DNA of 64,000 bases, taken from the NCBI RefSeq assembly GCF_000004195.4, contig NC_030677.2, forward strand, positions 197,135,372 to 197,199,371, read 5' to 3'. Origin of the DNA: Xenopus tropicalis. Its lineage: Eukaryota; Chordata; Amphibia; Anura; Pipidae. A program made the translations under genes and the position numbers. The notes beneath the pieces were generated by a model, which saw only the letters and a program-made list of their open reading frames with translations, was not told the origin of the DNA and ran no database searches. This document shows, piece by piece, positions 43,561 to 54,465 of this stretch; the stretch's first letter is position 1, and every line of letters begins with the position of its first letter.

Positions 43561-44889
43561 AACGGATCTATTTCACAAACATATATTGAATTTGCACATT
43601 AGTCAGGAGGAGAAATAAAGGATGTTCTATATATACTATAGGAGACAGGGTGGGTCAGACAGGCCCGGTTAGGGCTGCAGAGGTCAGTACAGGATCATTG
43701 GTGACAAAGGAGGGATCCGGTGTGATTCATACCAGACCCTAATCCTTTGATAGGAAGAGATTTAACACTTCATGACAATAAAAGGCTTTCATCCTGGGGG
43801 ATTTAATACAAATGTATCTCCCTGGAGCTGTGTTCGCTTGAGCTCATATAAACAAAATGGCTAATGTGACATCTTTTTAATTAATATAAACGAGGCCTGT
43901 CTGCGAAATTGACACTTAAAAGAGAAAATGATGAGTTTTCGCAATGCTTGTAGTGGGTTGCGCCCTGCAAATGTTAAAAGCTGTTTAATTAGTCACTTCC
44001 TAGACTTTACTGTGGGTTACACCCATTGTTCAGCCTGACTCGCTTCAGCGCGGCGCAAGATGAGGATCAGGAAGGAAGCAGGAAACTCCTGACGTTTCCC
44101 CTTCTCGTCTGCTGTGAAGCTGATTTAGAAAACAAAAGTCTCCAATGGACGTGGCAGGAAAAATAAGGACGAGAATCAGCAGCTTCAAGACTGAGGTTCC
44201 AAGGGCTTTAGTCCTGGTCAAATGAATTATCTGCAAAATGCTACTTTTAGAATGTATGTGACAAAAATTGCCTTTACTGCCCCACAGCTACAGTGTGTTA
44301 AATTCTATTTAATCTGCGTGAAATAATAGAACTAGGGATGAGTCCCCGTTGGCCCTTCTACTTCATAGGACACTACACCATGATTGTTTCATTTTCCTTT
44401 TGTATCATTTACTGAAAAGATTAAAAGCTGAAAGAATAATTATCCCGTTACTTTCATGAAACTCTTGCTCTTTTAGCTTGAACTTTCAGCCTTAACTACA
44501 GTGTGTGATCACTTTCGACTGCTTTTATAATTACTACCCATAGCCCTCCTATTGTGTTATAATGCCCTAAAGTGAGGTCGGAAGGGTGCCTGGCCTTGTT
44601 ATACAGGGACTTTATAAATAGAAGGTGTGTTAATCCAAACATGGCTGGAAATAGATACAAAGAGCATGGATAATGCTTCACTATACCAACCGCTTGTTGT
44701 AGTGTTGGGTGCAAGCTGCTAATCCCACTGCCAAGGGTCACATATAACCAGGGATGTTGCCCGAAATGTTGCCTGGTTTGTTGGCACAATACACACTTTT
44801 CACAAGGATCAGAGTGCTGCAGCGTGTTCAACTTTGATTTATGGCTGTAAATAGAATTATTCTATGGAGTAGATACGTGGTATGCATTA
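43561..44889. other. Repeat-free stretch; candidate regulatory block 43790-44010
   Basis: No transposon ends or exons. The block near 43790-44010 has TTAATTAA (43877-43884), TTTAATTAG (43984-43992), AACAAAATGGC and TTTTCGCAATGC. This density of homeodomain- and C/EBP-like words in balanced-composition DNA resembles conserved non-coding elements. The 111-codon minus frame 44496-44831 has no domain. Confidence 0.3.
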
Positions 44890-45404
44890 GCACAAGCCAA
44901 CATGGCTGGAGTAGATCAGGAATGGCAACCTGTGGCTTCTCTACAGCTCCCAGCACTCCCCGTACAGCTTCATGCACACAAGATTACAGGGCTCTTATAT
45001 CTGCAATCTCAGAAGAAAAAAGATTTAAGTTTGCTCCCTTGGGCTACAGGTTCGGGGCTCCAAGCACCCGAACCAAAGTTCGGCATCGGTGAGTGTTCCT
45101 TCATTAATGTGCCGTCTATTGTATGTGTGCCAGCATTGAAAATATTCAGCAGAGGACCTGGAGTGTATACACCTGGGTCAACGTTTGCTTTATGTAAAGA
45201 CTTGGGTTCTAGTTATGAATTTGTTATTAACTTTTTTGATTTTACGTATTTGCACACCATATGTATAAAAGTGTTTCTTAATTGGATATTTGTCTGAAGT
45301 CTTACGTCTGCAAGTCCAGTAAGCAAAGTAAAATTTTCAAGTGCATTCGGCATTTTTTTCCCACAATGCAACCTTTTCCCCCAGAATTCAGGCATCATTG
45401 TGCA
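44890..45404. other. Decayed repeat and low-copy sequence
   Basis: GGAATGGCAACCTGTGGC and CTACAGCTCCCAGCA (44920-44955) are the remains of a frog dispersed repeat. The rest is unremarkable. Confidence 0.35.
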
Positions 45405-45745
45405 TTTCTGTCCGATTCACCAAAGTGGATGCAACTGTGTATGTGCTTCATCCCAAATAGGGCACAATTGTGCCTGGCATCAGTTTGAAATGAGAGAGAT
45501 GTGTGCACCCTATTCTGCGCTGTGGCACAAAGGGAACCCTGAAGCTACTGGTTGGTCCTGAGGTGGCGGTAGCTTCAGGGTTCCCCTGTGTAGAAGCAGC
45601 AGTGCCTGATTTGGAATGGAAGGCAGGAAGGACTGAGCGGAGCACATTGATGCAGGTACCTTTATTGAAAGTGGTTTTACACACAACTAATAGCGGGGAA
45701 AGTGTAAGTTGCTCACTGCACTTGGGGACATAAATGAACCCTTAC
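45405..45745. mobile_element. Probable short inverted-repeat element with hairpin
   Basis: At its centre GGGAACCCTGAAGCTAC (45532-45548) and GTAGCTTCAGGGTTCCC (45569-45585) are perfect 17-bp inverted arms with a 20-nt loop. Flanking words GATTCACCAAAG and AAATGAACCC are compatible with MITE ends but imperfect. Confidence 0.4.
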
Positions 45746-45965
45746 AGCCGTACATTTGTATTCATGTGTTAGACTGTGAATTACTATAATTCTTCCCTCT
45801 TTTATTTAGATGTGCCCATAACAGCAGCCCTTGTGGTGGAGAATCATAGGTTTTCCCCTTCCAGTTCTCTCAGGGGGTCATTTACAAAGTGCAAAGACAG
45901 GATTCATCATATTTTTTGCACGTCTATTTGGAATTACAGCAGATCGCTGTTCTTGTGGGGGGTTG
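45746..45965. other. Low-copy sequence
   Basis: Nothing recognised. Confidence 0.3.
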
Positions 45966-46290
45966 GATGAGCGGCTGTTACCCGCGGGGGTCCCGTGGTG
46001 GCAGTTCCAGTGCGGCCCCCCAGTCCAACCCTGGCCAGTAGGAAAACTTTCAGAGGAGATTAGTTGCCACCGCTAGAGGAGATTCATTGCAGGGGCAACT
46101 AATCTCCTTGTGTGTCATCGCCCTTAAGGGCAGTGGCAGGCGGGGAGATTAGTCGCCCCTCCACAAATCTTCATTGCCGTGGGCAACTAATCTCCCTGCA
46201 ATGCCATCCCACCGGCTACAATGTAAATCAGCGGTGGGTATGGCATACGCACCGCTACGATTTGCCGAAGTCGCCCAAAGTTGCTTTGAG
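45966..46290. mobile_element. Two abutting MITEs (GGAGATTAGT family) head to head at one TTAA
   Basis: GATCGCCC-like ends meet at CATCGCCCTTAAGGGCAGTG, with the TTAA at 46124-46127. GGGGAGATTAGTCGCCC, GGGCAACTAATCTCC and AGGAGATTAGTTGCC recur inverted on both sides. The left copy is truncated; the right copy continues to about 46290 with GGTGGGTATGGCATACG. Confidence 0.6.
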
Positions 46291-47204
46291 AGGAAAGGCA
46301 ACCTCCAGAGTTCTAGACAATCAGGCACAGAAAACATTTTGATGTTGATTTGTGTCGAAGTACACGTGCATCGCCCACCATTGCGTCACTTTGTAAAAAC
46401 AAAAAAACTAATGTTTTTATGTTCTGTACAAGTTCCCAATATTATGTTCTTATTTTCATCTCTTTTGCCCTCATTTGCTGCAGCCTGATAGACATGATGT
46501 GAAAACAAATAAAAAGTATTGTTTTAGCCTTGCATATTTTGTTATTGTAAAATACCCCATTACTAGCGCCATTTAACGTTTAAAGCCACAAGCACTTAAA
46601 TATCTATTTGTGATGAATATTTAATGACGTTTTATCAATTTACAGAAACAATCAGTACGGCTGTTGTCATGGCGATTTCTCTTCTCATTGGTGGAATGGT
46701 GGGAGAGGGCTATGGGTCCCCGGTGTTGTTTTCTCTCTCTGTTTACAAGAAAATCCCGCTGGCTGTTTGATTCCTGTGTCTTATAAATATTTTTATGGAC
46801 TTCAGATACTTTCTGGCTGAATATATGTTTAATCTCCAATCTGTGTAATAAACACTCGGCTTTCACATAACCTCTTTGTTCAGCTCTGTTGATATTGGAT
46901 CCTAAAATGCCTTTGTAAGAATTTCATCCTCCTCCTCCTCAAGGGCAGAAAGAGACAACAAGTAGCAGGGCTGCAATTGATAGAGAGGAGCAGAGAGCCA
47001 AACCGTTCCTCAGGATAAATATGTGGGAGGAAAGAATCTTGACCTACTCAACTTGAAATAAATTCAAGAAATATCTGAGTGCTAGGAAAACCTGAGAAGG
47101 AGATGCTGCAGGCAGTGTTTAAATATCATGTTTTTTACCCAAAATGCAGCACTTAGAATACTAACGGAAGGCACATAACTATAGGAAGCAGACCTCATTG
47201 CCAT
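46291..47204. other. Low-copy sequence; candidate regulatory block 46560-46890
   Basis: The 46560-46890 block (GCCATTTAACGTTTAAAG, TGTTGTCATGGCGATTTC, CTCATTGGTGGAATGG, CTGTTTACAAG) is repeat-free and texturally like conserved non-coding DNA. No exon recognised. Confidence 0.25.
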
Positions 47205-47375
47205 GGGGGGCTCGGGCTGGTACAGACTGGCAATCTGTGGGTCTGGCAAATGCCAGAGGGGCTGCTGTAAGATGCCATAGACAGCCACTATTTATTGGGC
47301 TGGTGGAGGCTGTTTGGGTCTCTGTGTACTTGAAATGCCTACACCTATTGTGAATCCTAATCCAGACCTGGGTTT
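47205..47375 (-). mobile_element. Short element, reverse copy of the 41058 type
   Basis: CTGGTACAGACTGGCAATC, GGCAAATGCCAGAGGGGC, ATGCCATAGACAGCC and TATTTATTGGGCTG read as the reverse complement of the unit inside 39525-39905, ending AATCCAGACCTGGG. Confidence 0.65.
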
Positions 47376-48017
47376 GAGGAAGGGGGGCCCTGAATGTGGG
47401 GTCTGCTGCACAGAAATCCTCCCTCCCCAGTCACTTTGTAACAGAAAAATGAGTGCGCCCACCGCATCAGGTAGCGCGTGTAAGCAGGCAGGGTCGTGGG
47501 GCTAGCTGTGAACACGAGGCCCTCAGAAGATTTTATTGTGGGGGGAGCCCACAATAATTACGCCACTGACTAGCAAAATTGCAGCCCTGTGAGAAGGGCG
47601 TCTGGCGCAATTGCTTCTGAATCATCAAAACAAATGCAATTGAGTTGGGATTGTATTACTTCTGGTGCTCAATGTTAAATGTTCTCCAAGCTTCAATTCA
47701 GTAGAAGAGGCAGGATGGACGCAATGCTGCTTAGCACAACAATATGGAAGTACAAGGAGTGTGTTTGGGCCCAACTGCCTTTAATGAATGGCATCAACTA
47801 GCACAACCTTTGTGTCCATGCCAGACCACACTAGCAGCTGCGATCTTTAAATGAGCCCCAATATTTCCCAATTAAATATTTATTTATCCTGTAGTTGCCA
47901 ACAAGAAGCATAAAGCCCTTTTTTTACTGGACTGTAGCTCTGGTGTCTGAGGACATCTTGTATCTGCTGACAAACAAACCCCACCTTGTCTGCTGTGTTC
48001 AGAGAAACTGTAGAAGA
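47376..48017. other. Low-copy sequence with a repeat end
   Basis: AATTACGCCACTGACTAG near 47555 is the end of an element like that at 58500. The rest is unremarkable. Confidence 0.3.
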
Positions 48018-48019
48018 TA

Positions 48020-48911
48020 CAGGTATGGGATCCTTTATCCAGAAACCTGTTATACAGAAAATTCCAAATTATCTGAAGGCCATCTCTCATAGACTCTATT
48101 ATAAGTTAATAATTTTAATTTTTACAAATGGTTTCCTTTTTCTCTGTAATAATAAAACAGTACCTGTACTTGATCCCAACTAAGATATAATTACCCCTTA
48201 TTGGGGGCAGAACAGCCCTATTGGGTTTATTTCATGGTTAAATGATTCCCTTTTCTCTGTAATAATAAAACAGTACCTGTACTTGATCCCAACTAAGATA
48301 TAATTACCCCTTATTGGGGGCAGAACAGTCCTATTGGGTTTATTTAATGGTTAAATGATTCCCTTTTCTCTGTAATAATAAAACATTACCTGTACTTGAT
48401 CCCAACTAAGATATAATTACCCCTTATTGGGGGCAGAACAGCCCTATTGGGTTTATTTCATGGTTAAATGATTCCCTTTTCTCTGTAATAATAAAACAGT
48501 ACCTGTACTTGATCCCAACTAAGATATAATTACCCCTTATTGGGGGCAGAACAGCCCTATTGGGTTTATTTAATGGTTAAATGATTCCCTTTTCTCTGTA
48601 ATAATAAAACAGTACCTGTACTTGATCCCAACTAAGATATAATTACCCCTTATTGGGGGCAGAACAGTCCTATTGGGTTTATTTAATGGTTAAATGATTC
48701 CCTTTTCTCTGTAATAATAAAACAGTACCTGTACTTGATCCCAACTAAGATATAATTAATCCTTATTGGAGGCTAAATAATCCTATTGAGTTCATTTAAT
48801 GTTTAAATGGTTATTTAGCAGACTTAAGGTATGGAGATCCAAATTACATAAATATCCCTTATCCAGAAAACACCAGGCCCTCAGCATTCTGAATAACAGG
48901 TCCCATACCTG
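48020..48911 (-). mobile_element. TACAGGTA-family MITE with about 6-unit array (reverse)
   Basis: Left CAGGTATGGGATCC (TTATCCAGAAACC follows) and right CCCATACCTGT are inverted, with TA on each flank (48018-48019 and 48912-48913). Six or so copies of a roughly 113-bp unit (AACTAAGATATAATTAC, TATTGGGGGCAGAACAG, GTTAAATGATTCCC) lie between. The last unit (TTAATCCTTATTGGAGGC) is diverged, as expected of an edge unit. Confidence 0.92.
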
Positions 48912-49203
48912 TATAACCCTTAAAAAAAAGTAAAGGCATTTTATTTAAAGACATCAGCCATTTTTTGGAATGATGTGACAGTTTTGACATTGTAGAGTAA
49001 GTGGAGTTGCATTTAAATAAAAATAGGGCATTTTCATATTCTAGTGGTTCTCGCCCTTTAGCTTGTTGGCTATAGAAAACATGGGTCATGATCTGACACT
49101 TTTTGTGAGAAGCGGCAGTAATTGCTCTGGGTTCAGCAAGTGGAATGAGTATATGGAGCAACTGATATGGCAGATGAATAGCATGCTGTGTCTTATGCTG
49201 CCT

Positions 49204-49523
49204 TTAAGGTGGCCATACACGCACCGATAATATCGTTTCGTACGATATTCGGTGCGTGTATGGTATGTCGGCGAGTCGACCGATATCGCAGGAAGCTGCT
49301 GATATCGGCCGACTCGTCCATCGGACCAGTTTGAAAATTTTGATCGGGCGCCATAGAAGGCACCTGACCAAAATCTCCCCCCAGCGCTGAATCGGCAGAA
49401 GGAGGTAGAAATCCTATTGTTTCGACCTCCTTACCTGCCAATTCAGTCCTGAATGGTGTGTGGCGGATCTGACGAGGTTTCGTGCAAACATCGCCAGATC
49501 GCCACATGTATGGCCAGCTTTAA
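49204..49523. mobile_element. MITE, GGTGGCCATACA family, TTAA ends
   Basis: TTAAGGTGGCCATACACGC at the left and CATGTATGGCCAGCTTTAA at the right with TTAA on both sides. Its left end is itself a hairpin (49213-49263): CCATACACGCACCGATAA pairs with TTCGGTGCGTGTATGG around a short loop. The interior includes GATCGGGCGCCATAGAAGGC, shared with the decayed copy at 51120-51400. Confidence 0.82.
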
Positions 49524-50773
49524 TCAGTGGTTTGTCCCCAGTTTTTGTCATGGTTTGCTCCTGACCCCTGGAACCTTTGTTGTAGCTCTAGAATGGTAAC
49601 AGCTGGAGAAGTCATTTTCAGTTCCATCCAGTAATGTCTAAGGAATGTAATAACTAATTGCTAAAGAGAGAGAGAGAGGCAGAGGTTGATGACCAGGAGG
49701 CCTTTATTATCTGTCCAATGATGTATGAACTTGCATATCCAGGTACCACTAGAAACTGCTAAATCTCAAAATATTTCTAGAAACAGAAATGCAGGGAAGA
49801 AGGGGAAATCAGCTGTTTTTGAAATGTATATCACAAGTTTTGATTAGAGCTGGGGGTCTGGAAATGATCTCACCCAAGTCTAGACTGTAAAAATGTATCG
49901 TAAATGCCTGATAATCATTTTCTGCTTTTTTCAAAAGCTTCCCGTATTATAAATATATATATATTGTTAGTCAATAAACAGTATTTTCTTTTTCTGAACT
50001 ATAGCTATACGTGGGTAAATAAAAGCTGCTAGTGGTCTTAGTTGGCAGTTTATCGGCCCATGTATTGGGTCCTCAAACAGGCCTACCCAACTGATATGTG
50101 GCCATATTGGGCAAATGTCCTTCTGGTAAGTATAAAAATCCTGTCGGGACAAGGAGTGCATTAGCGCTTTGATATGGTCCTCCTTCCGACGGCCTGTATC
50201 CCATCAATGTGATCTGAACATTTGGCCCTTGTCAACCCGGAAAAATCTGCTCATTTGGTGACATTTAGATTAGTTTTGCAAATTACAATGAGCACCAACA
50301 GACCATGTATCACTTAACAGCTATCAAAAACGGTCCTGTGTTTGGACTTATTCCATAAAAACATGCAAAACATATTATTCAAAGTCACTTAATAACTAAT
50401 AATGAAGAAAACGTAAGTTTACATTAGACTGAGATGCCGGGAAGGACGTATGACACAAACGGTTTAATGACCTCTGCTTTTTCCAAACTCTTCTGTTTCT
50501 AAATCTTTATCATAGTAGATTTTACTTCAGAAGCATTTTTCTGGTTTTCCAACAGTTCCTGTTCTTATCATTTATTCTGATTAATACATTCACCCTCCAC
50601 CTTGGACATGTTGCAGTTCCTGTAGGAGGTTAATGTTTGTTACAATGAGAATAAACAGAACGTCAACATTTTCATACCAGTTGACCATTTGTTTCATCAT
50701 AATCTCTGAAATGCTGTAAATTAATACAATAACGTGGAACTTACATCTTCAAAATAAACCATTAGAATTAATT
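49524..50773. other. Low-copy sequence
   Basis: About 50005-50130 shows GGCAGTTTATCGGCCCATG and CAACTGATATGTGGCC, a decayed relative of the preceding MITE. Small (GA)n at about 49665. No gene recognised. Confidence 0.35.
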
Positions 50774-51084
50774 GTACATGCATAGGAATCCTTATCCAGA
50801 AACCCGTTATCCAGAGAGCTCTGAATTATAGGAAGGCCATCTCCCATAGACTCTATTTAAACCAAGTAATTAACATTTTTAAAAATAATTTACTTTTTCT
50901 CTGTAATAATAAAACAGTGCTTTGCACTTGATGGGAACTAAACTGCATGAATACACTGGTGGCAAAACAATATTTTTGCGTTGTTTTATTTTTAGCAGAC
51001 TTGGTGATCCAAATTACAGAGATATCACTTATCCAGAAAACCCCAGGTCTCAAGATTTCTGGAGAATAGATATGATACCTGTAC
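50774..51084 (-). mobile_element. TACAGGTA-family MITE, unexpanded, diverged
   Basis: TACATGCATAGGAATCC, TTATCCAGAAACCCG, CCATAGACTCTATTT, TTTCTCTGTAATAATAAA, TTATCCAGAAAACCCC and GATACCTGTA follow the family order in reverse. About 311 bp, close to the length of the 8488 copy. Confidence 0.8.
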
Positions 51085-51119
51085 TATGGACTATACTCTG
51101 TATAAAGACCTTATATAAA

Positions 51120-51400
51120 TAGAGTCCAGTATGAGTAGGTAGATTGTATGCTGGAGAAACAGGTGACTGATCGGGCGGGTCAAAGGATTTTGATCGGGCG
51201 CTGTTGAAGGCACCAAAGCAAAATCTGCGTTTACGGCTAAATTGTCAGGTGGAGGTAGCATCCCTTTTGTTGCTACCTCCATATCTGATGAGTCAGCCCT
51301 GAACGTCAATGGAAGGAAGGAACGAACAAACAATCTTTCCTGCGACCAATGGTTGCAGGGAAGATCGTTATTGGTACGCGTGTGGCAACCTTTAGTTTAG
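51120..51400. mobile_element. Decayed GGTGGCCATACA-family MITE
   Basis: TTTTGATCGGGCGCTGTTG, AAGGCACCAAAGCAAAATC and GGAGGTAGCATCC line up with the interior of 49204-49523; ends are eroded. Confidence 0.6.
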
Positions 51401-51474
51401 TAGTTGATCCCAAATGAAGGCCCCTATTCAGTCTCAATCTTCATTTCCTGGTTCTCTCTTTTTTACCTGTGGTA

Positions 51475-51680
51475 CCAAATCAGAGCTGTGATTGGTTATT
51501 TGGCAACCCTTACGTGGACTGGCAGCCTACAGGAGGTTCTGTTTGTCAGTATACCAGGTTTTTATGCAGCCAAAACTTGCCTCCAAGCCAGGAATTCAAA
51601 AATAAGCACCTGCTTTGAGGCCACTGGGAGCAACATCCAAGCGCTTGGTCAGGAACATGTTGCCCCTGAGCCAATTGAGG
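51475..51680 (+). mobile_element. GATCCCCAACC-family element, partial
   Basis: Lacks the left terminus. Reads GTGATTGGTTATTTGGC, GTGGACTGGCAGCCTACAGG, AAACTTGCCTCCAAGCC, GGCCACTGGGAGCAAC and stops at GAGCCAATTGAGG. Confidence 0.75.
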
Positions 51681-51981
51681 AAATTAACAAAATCTCTTTT
51701 GGTAGTCTCTTTTAATAACAAAGGATGAACCCTGCTTGGATTTAGTTTTATGACGAGCCTTTAAGAGGTATCTTGAATAACTTTAACCTGCTAGGCATGC
51801 AACCAGAAATAATCAGGACTAACTGCTTTCCCAGCCATACTATTTAACCTTTCTACCTGAAGGTTATTGTGATTTGGGGGCCCTGTGTGTGAGTTTGGGT
51901 TTAACAGTGACTCTTGGTAAAAGCTAACCCTGAACACTCCTCTCTTGGTATCGAGACTATGGATGTAACTAAATACATTAT
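51681..51981. other. Low-copy sequence
   Basis: Nothing recognised. Confidence 0.3.
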
Positions 51982-52160
51982 AGGAGAACTAAAGCCTAAG
52001 TAAAGACATAGGGCAAAAATGTTGTACATTATGTTTTGGGCTTCTGTACCAGCCCAAGGCAACCCCAGCCCTTTAGCAGGGAATTGGTGCCTCCAAAGAT
52101 GCCCCAGGTAGCTCTGATCCTTTAGTGATCCAGACAGAACTGAATCACTACATATTAGAA
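51982..52160 (+). mobile_element. T2-like MITE fragment (32820/54466 type)
   Basis: TATAGGAGAACTAAAGCC, TGTACATTATGTTTTGGG, CAGCCCAAGGCAACCCC and AAAGATGCCCCAGG match the left third of the family; the rest is missing. Confidence 0.75.
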
Positions 52161-53398
52161 TAGGTGAACAATGCCATGTGGTGGAAGCTGGAAAAAGAGA
52201 AAGAAAACTGCTTAGATCCTGCATTGCTTACAGAGAAATAGAATATAGCTCATATCATTCAGTAAATAGATTTCACACAGCCCAGGAAACAGTCCCCCCT
52301 TCTCTCCCATGGCAGCCCTGTGGGTAATGGTAACGGCAGATGGTTCTTTATACAGTATGCTGAAGCAGCAAAGTATGATATCCACTCCTGGTAAATGTAT
52401 GCAGAAAGCAGAGTGCAGTACACTGGCCAGAACCAGAAAATCACATAAACAACAAGCACTCAGGGACCAGTTAGGGACACAGGTACCAATGCAGGAACAG
52501 GGGAGCTCAGAAAATCACCAACGGGCTGGATAACTCCTAGAAGCTTAATGATCAAGCAAATAGGAACTGCATAAGGCAGGCTTGTAAGGAACCATCATTG
52601 TTTGTTTGTTGGCACCAGTTCTTAAGGAGGGAGAAAGCTGAAACAGTGAAGAATTGAGACACACCAGATGCCTTTTAGGTTATTGGCATTGGCGGCACAA
52701 TCTCTGGTGTCCCACTAGAGATATGCACCAGCAATTACTGTCCAGGGTTTGATTCAAACAGATTCAGACAGACACAGAAAAAAGTGTCATAGAAGAGAAA
52801 TTGTGAGTGTGCATAAAAAGGGGTTAAGGTGGCAAAGGATTGGGTTGGGCAGTTTGGTTATTTATGGCCACTCTCTGACAGTATAGAGATGTATGGCACA
52901 GTTCTGCATGTGGCACATTGCTGTCATCAAAGAAGTGTCCCTTTTCCATGAGATGTAGATAGACTGCTGAGTCTTGTCCGGAGGAGTTAGACCTCCTATT
53001 GAGCCATTTCCTTACAAAAAACACCTTACAAACCATGAGAAAATTTCCCATTGCAAAAAATTACTTCAATATTGTTCTTTTGATCAACAGGACAGGTTAA
53101 ATAACTAATGTTTGTATTTAAAGATGCTTTTTCAGATGTTCCTGTCCCTTTAATACTCAAACTTGAGTCAGTTTATCAGCACCCAGTTTCCCTTTAATAC
53201 ATGTTGACCTTGGAGTATATCAGTATTTACTAGAACAATACAAAAGGAAGCCAAACAAATGTCACTATCTCGTTCAGGCTGTAACCTGTCCTTGAGTATA
53301 TCAGCCAGGAACATATGAAGCTGTCTTTTAGGAAAGCAGATTGTAGGTTTATTTACTAGTATTTTCCTAAAAACCACAAGTGCCTGTAGCATCTTTAA
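52161..53398. other. Low-copy sequence
   Basis: No exon, RNA gene or transposon ends recognised. Frames of 66-75 codons on both strands show no domains. Confidence 0.35.
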
Positions 53399-53984
53399 TT
53401 AAAGGAATACTGTCATGGGAAAATATGGTTTTTTTTTCAAAACACATCAGTTAATAGAGTTTCTCCTCTCTGCATTGAAATCTGTTTTTCAAAAACGCAA
53501 ACAGATTTTTTTTTATTTAGTTCTGAAATTCATTTTCCAGTGTGCCACAACCATGTGACCTGTGCTGTGATAAATTTCAGTCACACTTTACTGCTACACT
53601 GCAAGTTGGAGTGATATTCCCCCCCCCCCCCCCCAGCAGCCGATCAGCAGAACAATGGGAAGGGAGCAAGATAGCAGCTCCCAGTAGGTATCAGCATAGC
53701 ACTCAATAGTAAGAAATCCAAGTCCGGCTTGGGACTCCTCCAGTTACATGGGAGTAGGAGAAACAATAGGTTAGCTGAAAGCAGTTCTAATGTGTAGCGC
53801 TGGCTGAAAGCTCAGACTCAGGCACAATGCACTGAGATGGCGCCTACACACCAATATTACAGCTACAAATACATTTGTTGGTTCAAGAATAACATTTTAA
53901 ATGGAAGAGTGAATTATTTTCTATGTAAACAGTATTATTTAGATAAAAAAGTATACCACAAAAATCATGACAGAATCCCTTTAA
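53399..53984. mobile_element. T2-family MITE (TTAAAGGAATACTGTCATG), complete
   Basis: TTAAAGGAATACTGTCATG at the left and CATGACAGAATCCCTTTAA at the right are near-perfect inverted ends with TTAA at both edges (53399-53402, 53981-53984). A C-run of 16 (53619-53634) lies inside. No coding capacity. Confidence 0.9.
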
Positions 53985-54192
53985 TGTTCACTATATTTAG
54001 CCGGTTGTATCCGGACTGTGGGTACAAATAGTACAAATAGGTTTGTCACGTTTACAGAAAAATACCGGTCTTACAATACATTTAACCTATTTCCTTATCA
54101 ATCACATTTGCATCAGGGATCGTTTGTACTGGCCAGACCTGTAAAATACCCGACAGATGACAATATATATCTCTTTCAGAAGGTCTTGTTCA

Positions 54193-54366
54193 GGGGTCCC
54201 CAAACTTTTTTTCATCTGTGAGCCACATTCAAATGTAAAAAGACTTGGGGAGCAACACAAACATGCAAAATGTACTCAGGGGTACCAAATAAGAGCAGAG
54301 ATTGGCTAATTGGTAACCCCTATGTGGACTGGCAGCCTACAGAAGGTTCTGTTTGGCAGTATACCC
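54193..54366 (+). mobile_element. GATCCCCAACC-family element, left half
   Basis: CAGGGGTCCCCAAACTTTT, GTGAGCCACATTCAAATG, GGACTGGCAGCCTACAG and TTTGGCAGTATACC, then the match ends. The right half is missing. Confidence 0.75.
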
Positions 54367-54465
54367 AACACAATGGCCAACCCCATACTTACATACAGCG
54401 ACGGCTGAATAAAAAACAAAAATCTTAAAAAGGCTTCGATGAAGCCAAACCTCATTTTTCTTCAA

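Noticed and set aside
44496..44831. 111-codon minus-strand frame with several Cys residues
   Set aside because: No domain spacing fits a known zinc finger or secreted peptide; consistent with chance.
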